Positions 40,469 to 49,464 of a stretch of DNA of 64,000 bases are shown here, piece by piece (the stretch's first letter is position 1; each line of letters opens with the position of its first letter). This DNA is from Kribbella caucasensis (GTDB taxonomy: Bacteria; Actinomycetota; Actinomycetes; Propionibacteriales; Kribbellaceae). The notes under the pieces are model-generated. The model had not been told where the DNA came from and ran no database searches. It was given only the letters and a program-made list of their open reading frames with translations. The position numbers and the translations under genes were made by a program. The stretch spans positions 186,001-250,000 of the forward strand of contig NZ_SNWQ01000014.1 of the NCBI RefSeq assembly GCF_004361855.1. Reading direction: 5' to 3'.

Positions 40469-41130
40469 ATGAACCCGCTCCAGACCAGAATGGCGACTGT
40501 CGGGCTGCGGATCCTCGCCGACGACAGGTTCGTCCTCGCCGGTGGCTATGCGCTCCGCGCGCACGGCTTCGGCGATCGCGACTCCGACGACATCGACCTG
40601 TTCACCGACCTGCTGGACGCCGAGCGCTTCGCCCGGCGGTCGAGCGCTTGGTCGGCGCCTACCGCGATGATGGTCTGGAGACCGAAGTGGCCCGGCAGGC
40701 ACCGGCGTTCGCCCGAGTAGTCGTCGCCGATGAATCAGGCGCTGAGGCCAAGGCCGATCTCGGGGTCGACCACCGAGGGTTCCCGCCCGTACAGCTGGAC
40801 ATCGGCCCGGTCCTGTCGGAGCCGGACGCGGTCGGCAGCAAGGTCGGAGCAATGTACTCGCGACTGGAACCACGGGACCTGATCGATGTACAGGCCGTGC
40901 TGGACAGCGGCCGGTACGACACCGACGCACTGCTCGCCCTCGCCGACCGGCGCGAGGCAACCCCGCTGGACCGCCAGATGTTCGCCGGCCAATTACTCGC
41001 AGGCAGCCGCCTGCCGAACGCTGGCTTCGAGCGCTACGGCGCCTCACCCGAGCTGATAGCGAGAGTCCGGGCGACGGCGATCGAGTGGGCCGAGCTCCTG
41101 AACCAGCCATCGGCGAGAGTGGACTCATGA
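40469..41130 (+). pseudogene. AbiEii/AbiGii-like nucleotidyltransferase with frameshift
   Basis: The first frame reads MNPLQTRMATVGLRILADDRF, then VLAGGYALRAHGFGDRDSDDIDLFTD, the GG-x-A-L and DDIDL pattern of AbiEii-type nucleotidyltransferases. After DAERFARR the family match moves into another frame (AVERLVGAYRDDGLETEV) and continues to 41130. The sequence CCCGGCGG near 40636-40645 would restore one frame if a single G were added. It is therefore a one-base frameshift, either real decay or a sequencing error. The downstream partner is shifted as well. Confidence 0.8.
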
Positions 41131-41482
41131 CCGAGGAGCGCCGGACCCAGCCCGGAGACTCGTACGCGTCGCGGATCCCGTATGTCGTGCCGGATTCACT
41201 TGACCAGCTCACCGTCCACGCACCGGGGTCGTCGAGCTCCCGGTCCGCATCAACTGGAGCCCGCACCGTACCTACGACCTCGCCGACCTTGATGACCGGG
41301 TGTCGATGTACACGAAGGTGATGAGCGAGGCTTCGACGCTCGCCGACCTCAGCCGATTCCTGAACAAGGACCTGCTGATCGAGCTGTGGCCGCAGTTGCG
41401 GCCGCCGCGGTACTGCGTGCGCCGCTGGCACACCAAGTTCCCGCAACTGGCCGCGCTGGGGAGTGGCGGCGTCTGGCAGTAA
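41127..41482 (+). pseudogene. frameshifted partner gene of the AbiEii-like protein
   Basis: Starts ATG 41127, overlapping the previous stop (ATGA). Frame 1 reads MTEERRTQPGDSYASRIPYV and on to DSLDQLTVHAPG. The continuation then lies in another frame as TGVVELPVRINWSPHRTYDL, then YTKVMSEASTLADLSRFLNK to a TAA at 41482. The change occurs near 41218-41230. The intact family is a ~120-residue protein often paired with AbiEii-like genes in actinobacteria, from memory, possibly the antitoxin or regulator. Both members of the pair are broken. Confidence 0.75.
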
Positions 41483-41538
41483 TCCGGACCACAAGCAGAC
41501 CGCGGAACCGGCGTACGGGGAAGCTGACTGGGGTTCAG

Positions 41539-42810
41539 CTAGCTGTCGGCGGGTTCGGGGGGTGGGGGTTTGCGGACGTGTCTTCGCGGTAGGGGGCGTG
41601 GGGGTTCGGGGTCTACGTCGTTGCCGGCGAGGTGGTTGATGATGGTGTTCAGGACGGCGGCGGTCGGTACGGCGACCAGGGCGCCGACGATGCCGGCGAT
41701 CACCACGCCGGTCGCGATCGCGAGGATGATCGCCAGCGGGTGCACGCTGACCGCGCGGCCGAGCAGGAACGGCTGGAGCACGTGCGCCTCCAGTTGCTGT
41801 ACGCCGATCACCACGGCCAGCATGATGATCGCGACGATCGGCCCCTTCGCCACCAGCGCGACCAGTACCGCGACCGATCCGCTGAGCAGCGCGCCGACGA
41901 CCGGGATGAACGCGCCGACGAACACCAGGATGCCGATCGCGCTCACCAGCGGCAGCCCCAGGATGGCGGCGCCGATGGCGATCCCGACCGCGTCCACGGC
42001 CGCGACGACGATGGTCGCCCGGACGAACGCGGTCAGCGAGACCCAGGCCTTGCGACCCGACGAGTCCGCCTTCGCGCGCGCCTGCAGCGGGAACAGCCGG
42101 ACCACCCAGGCCCAGATCTGCCCGCCCTGGTAGAGGAAGAAGAACAGGCAGAACAGCGCGATGAAGAGACCGGCCACCACGTGCGTGGCCGTCGACCCGA
42201 CCTCGGCCGCCCGCTGCCCCAGCGCGCCGCCTGACATCACCGTGTCGCGCAACTGGTTGAACAGGTCGGTGACGTCCTGATCGGTGATGTTGAGGTTGAT
42301 CCGGGCCAGGTCGCGCAGCTTCTGCACACCTTCGCCGACCTGGTTCGACAGGTCCTCGAACTGCGTCGCGATCTGCGCGCTGACCAGGGTGAGCAGCCCG
42401 GCGACCAGGATGATGGTCGCGAGCACGGTGATCCCGGCGGCCGGGCCGCGCGGGATCTTCAGCTTCTGCAGGCCGTCCGTCACCGGCACCAGCAGAGCGG
42501 TGAGCAGGACGCCGACCGTCACCGGTACGACGACCTCGGACAGGTACCGCATCCCGTAGCCGATCACGACGACGGCCGCCACGATCACCAGGAAACGCCA
42601 GGCCCACGCGCTCGCGACCTGCATCGCCGGCGTGACCCCGGTGTCCACCTTCCCCCGGCTGGACGTGAGCACTGGATGCTCGGCACTCTCGTCATCCGGT
42701 GCCACGGTGTCGCTGACGCGCTCGGCGACCTCGTTGTCCGCCACCAGACTCGGTTCGTCGCGCCCCACTTCCGGTACGTCGGCCGACTCGTCCCGCCCCG
42801 GGTCGCTCAT
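41539..42810 (-). CDS. AI-2E family transporter
   Basis: 423 residues, with a disordered acidic N-terminus (1-~60) and about eight membrane helices. GVLLTALLVPVTDGLQKLKIPRGPAA and IPVVGALLSGSVAVLVALVAKGP, then EAHVLQPFLLGRAVSVHPLAIIL, are strongly diagnostic of the AI-2E (TqsA/PerM) family. Members export small molecules or act as sodium/proton antiporters. ATG 42810 was chosen for its spacing from GGAGG. It is 33 bp downstream of the MutL/GlmL-like gene on the same strand, probably one transcript. Confidence 0.92.
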   Translation of the reverse strand: MSDPGRDESADVPEVGRDEPSLVADNEVAERVSDTVAPDDESAEHPVLTSSRGKVDTGVTPAMQVASAWAWRFLVIVAAVVVIGYGMRYLSEVVVPVTVGVLLTALLVPVTDGLQKLKIPRGPAAGITVLATIILVAGLLTLVSAQIATQFEDLSNQVGEGVQKLRDLARINLNITDQDVTDLFNQLRDTVMSGGALGQRAAEVGSTATHVVAGLFIALFCLFFFLYQGGQIWAWVVRLFPLQARAKADSSGRKAWVSLTAFVRATIVVAAVDAVGIAIGAAILGLPLVSAIGILVFVGAFIPVVGALLSGSVAVLVALVAKGPIVAIIMLAVVIGVQQLEAHVLQPFLLGRAVSVHPLAIILAIATGVVIAGIVGALVAVPTAAVLNTIINHLAGNDVDPEPPRPLPRRHVRKPPPPEPADS

Positions 42811-42843
42811 CACACCTCCGCTTACTCGGCTGCCTGCCTGAGA

Positions 42844-44220
42844 CTAGTGCCCGCTGCCGACGGTTCCATGAACGGCCGAACCGATGCGGCGAGCGAGGCC
42901 CTGGGCGGCGACCGGGTTCACCTCGGCCAGCAGACCGACCCCGGCGAGCACGTAATCCTGGTCGACGCAGATCGGGCTGTCCGACGGGACCAGCCAACCC
43001 TCCTCCTGCGCTCCGGCCGCGACCGAACCGAGGATCCGCGCCGCCACCTCGGGCGGGTTGTGCCGCAGCACTCCCCCGGATCCGACCAGCAGATCGACCT
43101 CACGAAGATCCTTCCCGGACCGCTCGATCACCCGTCCGCCAGGCCCGAAGACGACCCGTTGCCGACCCGCGTGCCGCCGCAACGCCACCGTCGCGGCGAC
43201 GCGGGCCAGCAGTTCGTCGTACGACGTCTCTTCGGCATCGCCCGGCAGGTACGCCGGGTCGTCGTGCCGGCGTTGCGCCGCGGCCCGCAGTACCGGGGTT
43301 TCGTCGATCAGGCCGGCCTCGATCCCAGCCTGGACGACCGGTACGGCGCTCCACCGCATCCCGAGGTCGCCCTCGACGGTCCGCGTCACGGGGTGCGTGG
43401 CAACCACCTCGCGACCGAGATTCGCGTCCTCGGGGTCCAACTCGATCACCGAGTGCACGTCCGTGGTCGCGCCGCCGATGTCCACCACGGCCACGTCGCC
43501 GTGGATCGCGGCCAGCACCTCGACTCCGCGGAGTACGACATCGGGCGTCGCGGCCCGGACCATCTTGGCGAAGGCGGGCTCGCGGGACAGGTTCTTGCCG
43601 CCGATGACGTGGGCCAGGAACATCTCGCGGATCGCGGCCCGTGCGCTGTCCGGCGCGAACACACCGATCTCGGGAACGACGTTGTCCGCTATGACATGCG
43701 GGACCTCGCCCAGCTTGTCGCGGACCGCGTCCTGGGCCTCTCGGTTGCCGGCGACAACGACCGGGCGACGCCACTTGTACTTCGCGAGGACGTCGGCGGC
43801 ATTGGTGAGTACGGCGGAGTTGCCGCCGTCGGTGCCACCGAGCAGGAGTACGACGTCAGGCTTGGCGGCTCGGAGTTCCTTGAGCGAGGTCGCGGTCAGT
43901 CCGCCGTTGACCACGGCAACGACCCGGCCGCCGCTGGACAGCGCGACCCGTCGGCCCGCCTCGGCGGTGACGAGCTCTTCGTTGCCGACGACACCGATCC
44001 GCAGGCCACCACCGGCGCTTGAACAGGCCAGTACTTCGGCGGTGGCGACGGCGCGATCGGCGGCGAGAAGTTGCTGGCGGCAAGCGTTCCAGCCGTCCAT
44101 GATGTCGGTGCCGATGGTGGTCCGGTGTTCGGCCCGGGCGACCAGGTCACCCGAGCCGGCGTCCACCGCGATCGCCTTCGTGAAGGTCGACCCGAAGTCG
44201 ACCGCCACCACCAGCGCCAC
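42844..44220 (-). CDS. MutL/GlmL-like actin-fold ATPase (glutamate mutase L family)
   Basis: 458 residues, GTG start at 44220. The ASKHA phosphate loop is in VVAVDFGSTFTKAIAVD; a second phosphate motif is VAVVDIGGATTDVHSVI, and ACSSAGGGLRIGVVG and LLLGGTDGGNSAVL are typical. In clostridia GlmL is a chaperone-like partner of the B12-dependent glutamate mutase and ornithine aminomutase. No mutase subunits lie near, so the actinobacterial role is unclear. It lies 52 bp downstream of metB on the same strand. Confidence 0.88.
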   Translation of the reverse strand: MALVVAVDFGSTFTKAIAVDAGSGDLVARAEHRTTIGTDIMDGWNACRQQLLAADRAVATAEVLACSSAGGGLRIGVVGNEELVTAEAGRRVALSSGGRVVAVVNGGLTATSLKELRAAKPDVVLLLGGTDGGNSAVLTNAADVLAKYKWRRPVVVAGNREAQDAVRDKLGEVPHVIADNVVPEIGVFAPDSARAAIREMFLAHVIGGKNLSREPAFAKMVRAATPDVVLRGVEVLAAIHGDVAVVDIGGATTDVHSVIELDPEDANLGREVVATHPVTRTVEGDLGMRWSAVPVVQAGIEAGLIDETPVLRAAAQRRHDDPAYLPGDAEETSYDELLARVAATVALRRHAGRQRVVFGPGGRVIERSGKDLREVDLLVGSGGVLRHNPPEVAARILGSVAAGAQEEGWLVPSDSPICVDQDYVLAGVGLLAEVNPVAAQGLARRIGSAVHGTVGSGH

Positions 44221-44272
44221 TAGACCCGCCGGCCGGGCGGTTGCGATCCCGGCCGGGTCTGGCGAGTGGGCA

Positions 44273-45427
44273 TCACGCCATCGCGCGGTCGAGGTCGGCG
44301 AGCAGGTCGTCGATCGTCTCGATGCCGACGCTGAGCCGGATCAGGTCGGCCGGTACTTCGAGCGGCGTGCCCGCGACCGAGGCGTGCGTCATCTTGCCCG
44401 GGTGCTCGATCAGCGACTCGACGCCGCCGAGTGACTCGCCCAGGGTGAACACGTCGGCCTTGTTGCAGATGTCGATCGCGTGCTCCTCGCCACCGGTCAC
44501 CCGGAACGAGACGATCCCGCCGTACCGCTTCATCTGCTTGGCCGCGGTCTCGTGACCGGGGTGACCGTCGATCCCCGGGTAGAGCACCGAGGTGACGGAC
44601 TGGTGCCGCTGCAGGAACTCGACCACCTTCTCGGCGTTGTCGCTGTGCCGGTCCATCCGGACGCCGAGGGTCTTGATCCCGCGCAGCACCAGCCAGGAGT
44701 CGAACGGCCCGGCGACCGCGCCGATCGCGTTCTGGTGGAAGGCGATCTTGTCGGCCAGCTCCTGGTCGCGCACGATCAGCGCGCCGCCGACGACGTCCGA
44801 GTGCCCACCCATGTACTTCGTGGTCGAGTGCACGACGACGTCCGCGCCAAGCTCCAGCGGCTGCTGCAGATACGGCGAGGCGAAGGTGTTGTCGACCACG
44901 AGCAGGGCGCCGGCGTCATGCGCGAGCTGCGCGATGATCGCGATGTCGGCGACGTTGAGCAGCGGGTTGGTCGGCGTCTCCAGCCAGACCACCTTGGTCT
45001 TGCCCGGGCGGATCGCGGCCCGGATCGCGTCCGGATGTGTGACCGCGGCCGGGGTCATCTCGACGCCCCAGTTGCCCAGCACCTTCGAGAACAGCCGGAA
45101 CGTGCCGCCGTACGCGTCGTCCGGGAACACCACGTGGTCACCCGGCACGCACACGGACCGGATCAGCGTGTCCTCGGCGGCCAGGCCGCTGGCGAACGCG
45201 AAACCACGCTTGCCCGCCTCGATCGCGGCCAGGCACTCCTCCAGCGCGGTTCTGGTCGGGTTGGCCGAGCGGGAGTACTCGTACCCGTTCCGCAGCCCGC
45301 CGACGCCGTCCTGCTTGTAGGTGCTGGTGGCATAAATCGGGGGCACCACCGCACCTGTGGTCGGGTCGGGCTCGTTCCCGGCGTGAATGGCGAGCGTCTC
45401 GAAGCCGTACTGGTGGTCGTAGTTCAC
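44273..45427 (-). CDS. metB: cystathionine gamma-synthase
   Basis: Makes cystathionine from O-acyl-homoserine and cysteine in methionine biosynthesis (PLP, cytosolic). 384 residues, the family norm. PLP lysine in HSTTKYMGGHSDVVGGA; cofactor/substrate-binding segments YEYSRSANPTRTALE, ASGLAAEDTLIR and VDNTFASPYLQQPLELGAD; C-terminal signature LGESLGGVESLIEHPGKMTH. GTG start at 45427. In mycobacteria metB lies beside greA, whereas here it is 20 kb away with the exporters in between. Confidence 0.95.
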   Translation of the reverse strand: MNYDHQYGFETLAIHAGNEPDPTTGAVVPPIYATSTYKQDGVGGLRNGYEYSRSANPTRTALEECLAAIEAGKRGFAFASGLAAEDTLIRSVCVPGDHVVFPDDAYGGTFRLFSKVLGNWGVEMTPAAVTHPDAIRAAIRPGKTKVVWLETPTNPLLNVADIAIIAQLAHDAGALLVVDNTFASPYLQQPLELGADVVVHSTTKYMGGHSDVVGGALIVRDQELADKIAFHQNAIGAVAGPFDSWLVLRGIKTLGVRMDRHSDNAEKVVEFLQRHQSVTSVLYPGIDGHPGHETAAKQMKRYGGIVSFRVTGGEEHAIDICNKADVFTLGESLGGVESLIEHPGKMTHASVAGTPLEVPADLIRLSVGIETIDDLLADLDRAMA

Positions 45428-45561
45428 CGAACCAGCCTACGGCGTGGTCCTATTCACATCTCACCCGCCCACGCCTGCTTGTGGATAAAGCGAGTGCGGT
45501 GCACCTGAGGACACGTACGGTTATCGGTGCTGACCTGGTCGAGGGAGAGGACACGGCGCGG

Positions 45562-46143
45562 ATGAAGACGCAGGACAGGCCGCTGGACCAGGACGACCTG
45601 GCGATGGCCGATCTCGGCGAGATCGGCGACTGGACTCCGATCGCGGGGCCGGATGACGACGAGTCGGGGCCGGCGGTGGTCCGGGCGCTGGTCGGGCGGG
45701 TGATGAACTCGACCGATTGGCAGCCGTGGCCGCTGCAGCAGGGTGAGGTGATCGGCCCCGAGATGGTGTCCTGGGGGTTCACCACGCGGCGCGGTACGAC
45801 GATGGTCGTCTTCCCCGGCCTGGCGTTCCCCGATGTCACGGAGAGCGGCTGGTCGGCGTACGAGCTCGGGCCGGACGACATCGCGGCCGCCGAAGCGGGG
45901 CTGGACGCGCACTGGCCGGACCACCTCGCGCTGGCGATCACGCACTGGGGCCAGCCTGACTACGTCGGTGACGACAGCAGCCCGACGTTCGCCGACGACT
46001 GGGCGCAGGGCGCCGGAGCGGGTCGGCGGCATCTTGCCGTCTGGTTGCGGCCGGGGGCGCAGTACCACCTGTACAGCACCAAGCCGAGCAAGGACCCGCT
46101 GAGCACGGCCGTCGGGGTCAACTACGCGGTCTACCTCGACTAG
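45562..46143 (+). CDS. conserved protein A2 (paralogue of A1 and A3)
   Basis: 193 residues, soluble. By eye about 65% identical to A3 and less to A1. It begins MKTQDRPLDQDDLAMADLGE and ends VGVNYAVYLD. Conserved Trp, Asp, His and Gly residues concentrate in WGFTTRRGTTMVVF, GWSAYELGPDDIAAAEAGLD, HWGQPDYVGDD and RRHLAVWLRPGAQYHLYSTK. No catalytic motif of a known enzyme is apparent. The TAG stop forms part of the next gene's SD (TAGGAG), and B2 follows after 8 bp. It is divergent from metB. Confidence 0.85.
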   Translation: MKTQDRPLDQDDLAMADLGEIGDWTPIAGPDDDESGPAVVRALVGRVMNSTDWQPWPLQQGEVIGPEMVSWGFTTRRGTTMVVFPGLAFPDVTESGWSAYELGPDDIAAAEAGLDAHWPDHLALAITHWGQPDYVGDDSSPTFADDWAQGAGAGRRHLAVWLRPGAQYHLYSTKPSKDPLSTAVGVNYAVYLD

Positions 46144-46151
46144 GAGCGCCG

Positions 46152-47588
46152 ATGAGTACTCCGAACGCGGGCCCGGAGCGGAACCCGATTCGCCGCCTGA
46201 CCACAGCCGTCTCGAACTGGCACCACACTCGCCGCGGCAGATCGATGGTCAAGGGCGCCTATGCGCGGGCCTACAGCGACGCCAGGCGGATGGACAAGGA
46301 CTTCCTCGAGCGGATCGGCCGCGCGGACCTGACGCCGGGCGACCTGCAGGTGCTCTCCACCGCACACCTCGAGGCGGAGTACGGGAACAGCAGGCAGGTT
46401 GCGTACGCCCAGGCCCTCGACTCCATCGTTGCGGGGCGGGTGCAAGCGGCCGCACCGTCCGCGCAGACGACCCGGAACCCCATAAAGATGGTGGCCAACC
46501 GCTACTCCCGCTGGAGCAACGTCCGGCAGGGTAGGGCGACCCTGAGGGCCGGGTACGCCCTGGCGGAGCAGTCCCTGAAACGGATGGATCCGGCCGCCTT
46601 GCAGCGGATCAGCCGGGAAGGGGTCACCAGGGCGGCCCTGCAGAATCGGATCGAGACCCGGATGGACCAGGTCATCCGCCCCGAACTCCACCAGAACGCC
46701 GCCGCCCCGGGGCAGGTCCAAGGCCAGGCACCCGCCCAGACACCAGGCCAAGCAGCAGGTCAGGCGCCGGCACAGGCTCCGGCACAGTCACCCGCACAGG
46801 CGCAAGGCCAGGCGGTACCGGCACCGGCGCACGGCCAGGCCGTACCTGCACAGGCGCAAGGACAGGCGGCACCGGTCCCGGGTCAGGCGCAGGCCGGGCC
46901 CGGCGCGGCTCCTCAGGCGGGCCCGCCGACCATCGCGCAACGGATCGGGCAGGCCGCGGGAACGGTCTCGCGCTGGGCCCAGACGGCGTGGAGCGCGACG
47001 ACAAACGCCGCACGGCAAGCCGCCCAGGCCTTCACAGCCGCCCGGCAGAACCCCGAAGCGGACCCCCGAACGACCGAGGCCTGGAACAGCCCGGGCTACA
47101 CCGGCCGAGATAACCAAGTCGCCAGCCGGCAGGTCAGCCCCGCTGCGTACGAGCCCACCGGCATACACCCCATCGTGCGCGATCAGTCCACCGCCGGACC
47201 CGAGCGAACAGCCGCCGAGCCCGAGCAAACAGCCGGCGAGCCGGCGGCGAACCACGACGTCGGCAAACACCCAATCGTCAGCGAGCAGGCCACCGGCGAG
47301 CCTGTTGCGAGCCAGGCCGCCGAAGACCAGAAGGTCGTGAACCAGCCCGTTGAGGTGGGTGATGCGCTCGCACCAGGTGCGTCGAGCGGGGCTGATGTGA
47401 AGGCCCAAACCCCAGCCGAAGCCCAGGCCGCCCAGGCCGCCCGCGCCGCGCAGAACGGGGTTCCACCTCTCCGGAAGGTCTCCCCAGAGGCCGTTGGGGC
47501 GGCAGTGACCCAGGCCCAGGCCGGCACCGGACACAGCCAACAGCAGCAGACCACCCAAGAGACCGGACCAAGGGCGGGCCGCGGATGA
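46152..47588 (+). CDS. partner protein B2, tandem-repeat and Pro/Ala/Gln-rich protein
   Basis: 478 residues. Two tandem copies of a ~70-85 residue helical basic domain begin with RNPIRRLTTAVSNWHHTRRG (about 10-98) and RNPIKMVANRYSRWSNVRQG (about 108-176). Both carry SLKRMD/ARRMDKDF-type motifs. After them comes a Gln/Ala/Pro repeat (PAQAPAQSPAQ type, about 185-260), a helical stretch (AQRIGQAAGTVSRWAQTAW), then a disordered acidic tail. No signal peptide, no cysteine, no catalytic motif. Not a recognised family. It is co-transcribed with A2. Confidence 0.8.
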   Translation: MSTPNAGPERNPIRRLTTAVSNWHHTRRGRSMVKGAYARAYSDARRMDKDFLERIGRADLTPGDLQVLSTAHLEAEYGNSRQVAYAQALDSIVAGRVQAAAPSAQTTRNPIKMVANRYSRWSNVRQGRATLRAGYALAEQSLKRMDPAALQRISREGVTRAALQNRIETRMDQVIRPELHQNAAAPGQVQGQAPAQTPGQAAGQAPAQAPAQSPAQAQGQAVPAPAHGQAVPAQAQGQAAPVPGQAQAGPGAAPQAGPPTIAQRIGQAAGTVSRWAQTAWSATTNAARQAAQAFTAARQNPEADPRTTEAWNSPGYTGRDNQVASRQVSPAAYEPTGIHPIVRDQSTAGPERTAAEPEQTAGEPAANHDVGKHPIVSEQATGEPVASQAAEDQKVVNQPVEVGDALAPGASSGADVKAQTPAEAQAAQAARAAQNGVPPLRKVSPEAVGAAVTQAQAGTGHSQQQQTTQETGPRAGRG

Positions 47589-47652
47589 CCCTGACCAGGT
47601 CCTAGCGTTGCGCAGGATGGCTTGACTCACGGACGGAAGGGAACAAGCCCGG

Positions 47653-48234
47653 ATGAAGACGCAGGACAGGCCGCTCGACGAGGACGACCTCGCGATGGCC
47701 GACTTCGCCGAAGTAGCGGACTGGACCAAAGTTGCAGGGCCTGACACTGACGACACCGGCCCGGCCGTGGTGACCGCGCTGGTGAACCGCGTGATGAACT
47801 CGACCGGCTGGACGCCCTGGCCGCTGGAGCCGGGCGAGAAGATCGACGACGTCTCCGCGTCCTGGGGATTCACCACCCGCCGCGGTACGACGATGGTCGT
47901 CTTCAACGGGCTCGCGTTCTCCGACTGCCGCAACAGCGGCTGGTCGGCGTACCAGATCGGGCCCGACGACATCGCCGAGGCCGAGGACGGGCTGGACACG
48001 CACTGGCCCGACCACCTCGCGCTGGCCCGCAAGCACTGGGGCGAGCCCGACTACATCGGCGACGACAGCAGCGAGACCTTCATCGACGAGTGGGCTCCCG
48101 GTGCGGGCGTCGACCGGCGGCACCTCGCCGTCTGGGTCCGTCCGGGCGCGCAGATCCACCTGTTCAGCAACAAGCCGACGAGAGACCCGCTGACTCCGGC
48201 TGTGGGTGTCAACTACGCCGTCTACATCGACTAG
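47653..48234 (+). CDS. conserved protein A3 (paralogue of A1 and A2)
   Basis: 193 residues, most like A2 (identical ends MKTQDRPLD and VGVNYAVY). The segment FSDCRNSGWSAYQIGPDD carries the only cysteine of the family seen here. GDDSSETFIDEWAPGAGVDRR and HLAVWVRPGAQIHLF show the shared C-terminal pattern. It starts 64 bp after the B2 stop, and its TAG stop again overlaps the GGAG used by the next gene (TAGGAG). The A2-B2-A3-B3 block may be one transcript ended by the terminator at 49434. Confidence 0.85.
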   Translation: MKTQDRPLDEDDLAMADFAEVADWTKVAGPDTDDTGPAVVTALVNRVMNSTGWTPWPLEPGEKIDDVSASWGFTTRRGTTMVVFNGLAFSDCRNSGWSAYQIGPDDIAEAEDGLDTHWPDHLALARKHWGEPDYIGDDSSETFIDEWAPGAGVDRRHLAVWVRPGAQIHLFSNKPTRDPLTPAVGVNYAVYID

Positions 48235-48242
48235 GAGTTTTT

Positions 48243-49415
48243 GTGAGCACACCCAGCGAAGGGCCGGCCCGCTCGTGGACGCCGGGCGACGTCCAGGCCG
48301 CCGCGAAGGTTTTCGCCGATCTCAACACCAGTGAGCAGCAGGCGTTGATGCGCTCGATCCGCACCCACGAGATTCTCGCGCCGGTGCACAACGCCATCGA
48401 GCGTTCGGTCGCGTTCACCCGCGCTTCGATCGAAGGACTGAGCGACTACGCCCAGCAGCTCGCTGTCGGCGCCCGGATGTTGGGCCAGTCGGCTACGGAC
48501 CGGGCCACCCAGTTCGGTCAGAACGTGGCCGCCCGCGCCGGCCAGGTCCGGGACGCCACCACCCAGTTCGGTCAGAACACCGCGCAGCGCGCCGGCGCCG
48601 TCCGGGAGAACGCCTCGAACCGGGGCACCCAGCTGAGCGCCCGGGTGGCGGAGCTGGTCAAGAACGCCCGCGACGGCGTGACCGGCGGGGTCAATTGGGC
48701 CAAGAACACGGCTGCCGATGTGGCCACCCGCGCAGCGGAAGGCGTGAACGCCGGGCGCCAGGCAGCCGTCAACCTCGGAAACCAGGCCATGGATGCCGGA
48801 CGGCAGGCGGTCGACGCCGGGCGGCAGGCCGTCCAGACGGGGCGGGACGCCGCCGTCAACTTCGGGCAGCAGGCCGTTGAGACGGGTCGCCAGGCGGTCG
48901 AGACCGGGCGGCAGACGGCCGTCAACGTCGGAAACCAGGCCGTCGCGGCGGGGCGGCAGGCGGTCGAGGCCGGTCGCGAAGCTGCCGGCCGGGCTGGGCG
49001 CTGGTTCAACAACCAGATCAGCAATGCCGCGGCCAAGGCGAGTGCAACCTTCGCGGGGATCGCCGAGCGTCGGATGGACCCGGCGCTCAAGGGCCCGGAT
49101 CTCAGCCTGCCGGACAACCTGCGGATCAACCAGCACCTGACCGAGATCGCCAGCGCACAGACGCCAGACCAGCTGAACAACGCCGCCGGCAACCTGGCGA
49201 CGTTCATCAACGAGCGGCGCCAGCAGATGACGGGCACCCAGATGTCGGCGCAGGAAGCCAGCAATCTGGCCAGGGTCGCTTTCAGTGGTGTCGGAGAGCG
49301 TGCCGGCGAGACCAGGCCGGCCCAGGCCGCCGGTCAGGGGCAGGACAACCAAGGCGCACAGGCCCGTCCCAACCTCACCAAGCCCGAGCCCAAGGGCCCG
49401 AAGATTGGCGGCTGA
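48243..49415 (+). CDS. partner protein B3, amphipathic-repeat helical protein
   Basis: 390 residues from GTG 48243 (GGAG and 5 T's). An N-terminal helical region (1-~85) is followed by two copies of an 18-22 residue unit (TQFGQNVAARAGQVRDA, TQFGQNTAQRAGAVREN). The segment 168-252 is built from 7- and 8-residue steps (AGRQAV, VNLGNQAM) with recurring VNxGxQAV every 22 or 29 residues. This 11-residue-type periodicity (22 = 2 x 11) is like LEA or synuclein-type amphipathic helices. The end is a Gln/Pro/Gly tail (GQDNQGAQARPN). A membrane- or surface-binding role is an inference from the periodicity. Confidence 0.8.
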   Translation: MSTPSEGPARSWTPGDVQAAAKVFADLNTSEQQALMRSIRTHEILAPVHNAIERSVAFTRASIEGLSDYAQQLAVGARMLGQSATDRATQFGQNVAARAGQVRDATTQFGQNTAQRAGAVRENASNRGTQLSARVAELVKNARDGVTGGVNWAKNTAADVATRAAEGVNAGRQAAVNLGNQAMDAGRQAVDAGRQAVQTGRDAAVNFGQQAVETGRQAVETGRQTAVNVGNQAVAAGRQAVEAGREAAGRAGRWFNNQISNAAAKASATFAGIAERRMDPALKGPDLSLPDNLRINQHLTEIASAQTPDQLNNAAGNLATFINERRQQMTGTQMSAQEASNLARVAFSGVGERAGETRPAQAAGQGQDNQGAQARPNLTKPEPKGPKIGG

Positions 49416-49433
49416 CCAGCCGAACACCTGAAG

Positions 49434-49464
49434 ACGCCGCCGAGGGACTTCCCCTCGGCGGCGT
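49434..49464 (+). terminator. rho-independent terminator after B3
   Basis: ACGCCGCCGAGG and CCTCGGCGGCGT form a 12-bp perfect stem (14 with G/C inside) followed by TTTTA. Placed 18 bp after the B3 stop, it marks the end of the A/B block. Confidence 0.95.
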
